Shown here piece by piece: positions 63,738 to 64,000 of a DNA stretch of 64,000 bases. The stretch lies in NCBI RefSeq assembly GCF_001022965.1, contig NZ_LECZ01000027.1, forward strand, positions 806,001 through 870,000, read 5' to 3'. The notes under the pieces were generated by a model. That model ran no database searches. It was not told the origin of the DNA and was given only the letters and a program-made list of their open reading frames with translations. Position numbers and translations under genes: made by a program. The stretch's first letter is position 1. Every line of letters begins with the position of its first letter. Source of the stretch: Enterobacter genomosp. O. Its GTDB lineage: Bacteria; Pseudomonadota; Gammaproteobacteria; Enterobacterales; Enterobacteriaceae.

Positions 63738-63817
63738 GCCGGGTGGCGCTTGCGCTTACCCGGCCTACATTTCGATTGGTTTTGTAGGCCCGGTAAGGCG
63801 AAGCCGCCACCGGGCTT
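63738..63817. repeat. BIME: two inverted REP units
   Basis: GCCGGGTGGCGCTTGCGCTT to CCTAC (63738-63769), then the inverted unit GTAGGCCCGGTAAGGCGAAG to CCGGGC (63784-63815), between katE and chbG. Confidence 0.88.
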
Positions 63818-63821
63818 TATC

Positions 63822-64000
63822 TCAAAGATCCCCAAACGTCCCCAACCGATACCCACGCTCGGCAATCGCGTATTTCAGCGAGGCCGACGTCAGCACGTCC
63901 AGCTCCGCCAGACGCGGCCAGCAGTAGGCACTCTTACGCACGGTGTTATCAACAAACGCCGGGTGCGCCATCACTTCCACCGACGTTTCACCACGGGCAG
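63822..64000 (-). CDS. chbG: ChbG, chitooligosaccharide deacetylase (C-terminal part)
   Basis: Last 59 codons only, ending in IAERGYRLGTFGDL. Contains the VEVMAHPAFVDN stretch whose His is a metal/catalytic residue of YdjC-type deacetylases. Removes one acetyl from chitobiose-6-phosphate so ChbF can cut it and ChbR can be induced. Follows katE as in E. coli; the rest lies beyond the window. Confidence 0.88.
   Translation of the reverse strand, partial: ARGETSVEVMAHPAFVDNTVRKSAYCWPRLAELDVLTSASLKYAIAERGYRLGTFGDL

Overview
The window is a stretch of enterobacterial chromosome, most likely from the Enterobacter cloacae complex or a close relative (Lelliottia, Leclercia). The evidence is gene order close to the Escherichia coli ydiH-katE region, near-identical housekeeping proteins, REP/BIME and ERIC repeats, and accessory loci (hmu heme operon, Cys-type FdhF, FliB) placed between conserved E. 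coli blocks. Genus is inferred from protein resemblance and synteny, not from a marker gene.

Layout. 1-2.9 kb: blue-light module bluR (cut by the window edge), bluF, and ycgZ-ymgA-ariR behind a strong inverted-repeat operator. 2.9-6.5 kb: a formate dehydrogenase H paralogue with cysteine in place of selenocysteine and a sigma-54 promoter, then an orphan flagellin lysine methylase, fliB. 6.6-14.5 kb: a chaperone-usher fimbrial operon (pilin, chaperone, usher, adhesin, minor pilin, FimW-like LuxR regulator) facing two tandem IprA/YaiV-type regulators; the intergenic region holds three evenly built GTCTA-N4-TAGAC palindromes. 14.5-20 kb: ydiH, menI, ydiJ, an ERIC element, ydiK and the sRNA rprA. 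20-23.8 kb: a GH3 glycosidase with a GPH-type sugar symporter. 24-28.8 kb: ppsA, ppsR and aroH, the last with a TrpR operator over the ppsR stop codon. 28.9-34.9 kb: Fur-controlled hemP-hmuRSTUV heme uptake. 34.8-40.7 kb: a LysR regulator divergent from a 3-hydroxybutyrate/acetoacetate catabolic operon (CoA transferase A and B, thiolase, GntP-family permease, 3-hydroxybutyrate dehydrogenase). 40.7-46 kb: selO, ydiV, nlpC, btuD-btuE-btuC. 46.1-53.3 kb: the translation operon thrS-infC-rpmI-rplT-pheM-pheS-pheT-ihfA, including the AUU-started infC and the PheM attenuator. 53.6-64 kb: two small membrane proteins (one is yniD), ydiY, pfkB, ydiZ, yniA, yniB, hxpB, ydjM (LexA box), tcyP, cedA, katE and the 3' end of chbG.

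How the parts fit. The core blocks are ordinary metabolism and translation. The accessory blocks lean toward surface lifestyle and nutrient capture: light/c-di-GMP-type control of biofilm genes (BluF and YdiV are both degenerate EAL proteins that act by protein contact in E. coli), fimbriae, flagellin methylation, heme iron and ketone-body use.

Most noteworthy: the three-palindrome operator array beside the paired IprA-like regulators and fimbriae, the cysteine FdhF paralogue with its own sigma-54 promoter and upstream palindrome, and the 12-bp inverted repeat controlling the hydroxybutyrate locus. I saw no CRISPR array, prophage, insertion sequence, tRNA or rRNA gene. All regulatory-site calls come from reading by eye and are unverified.
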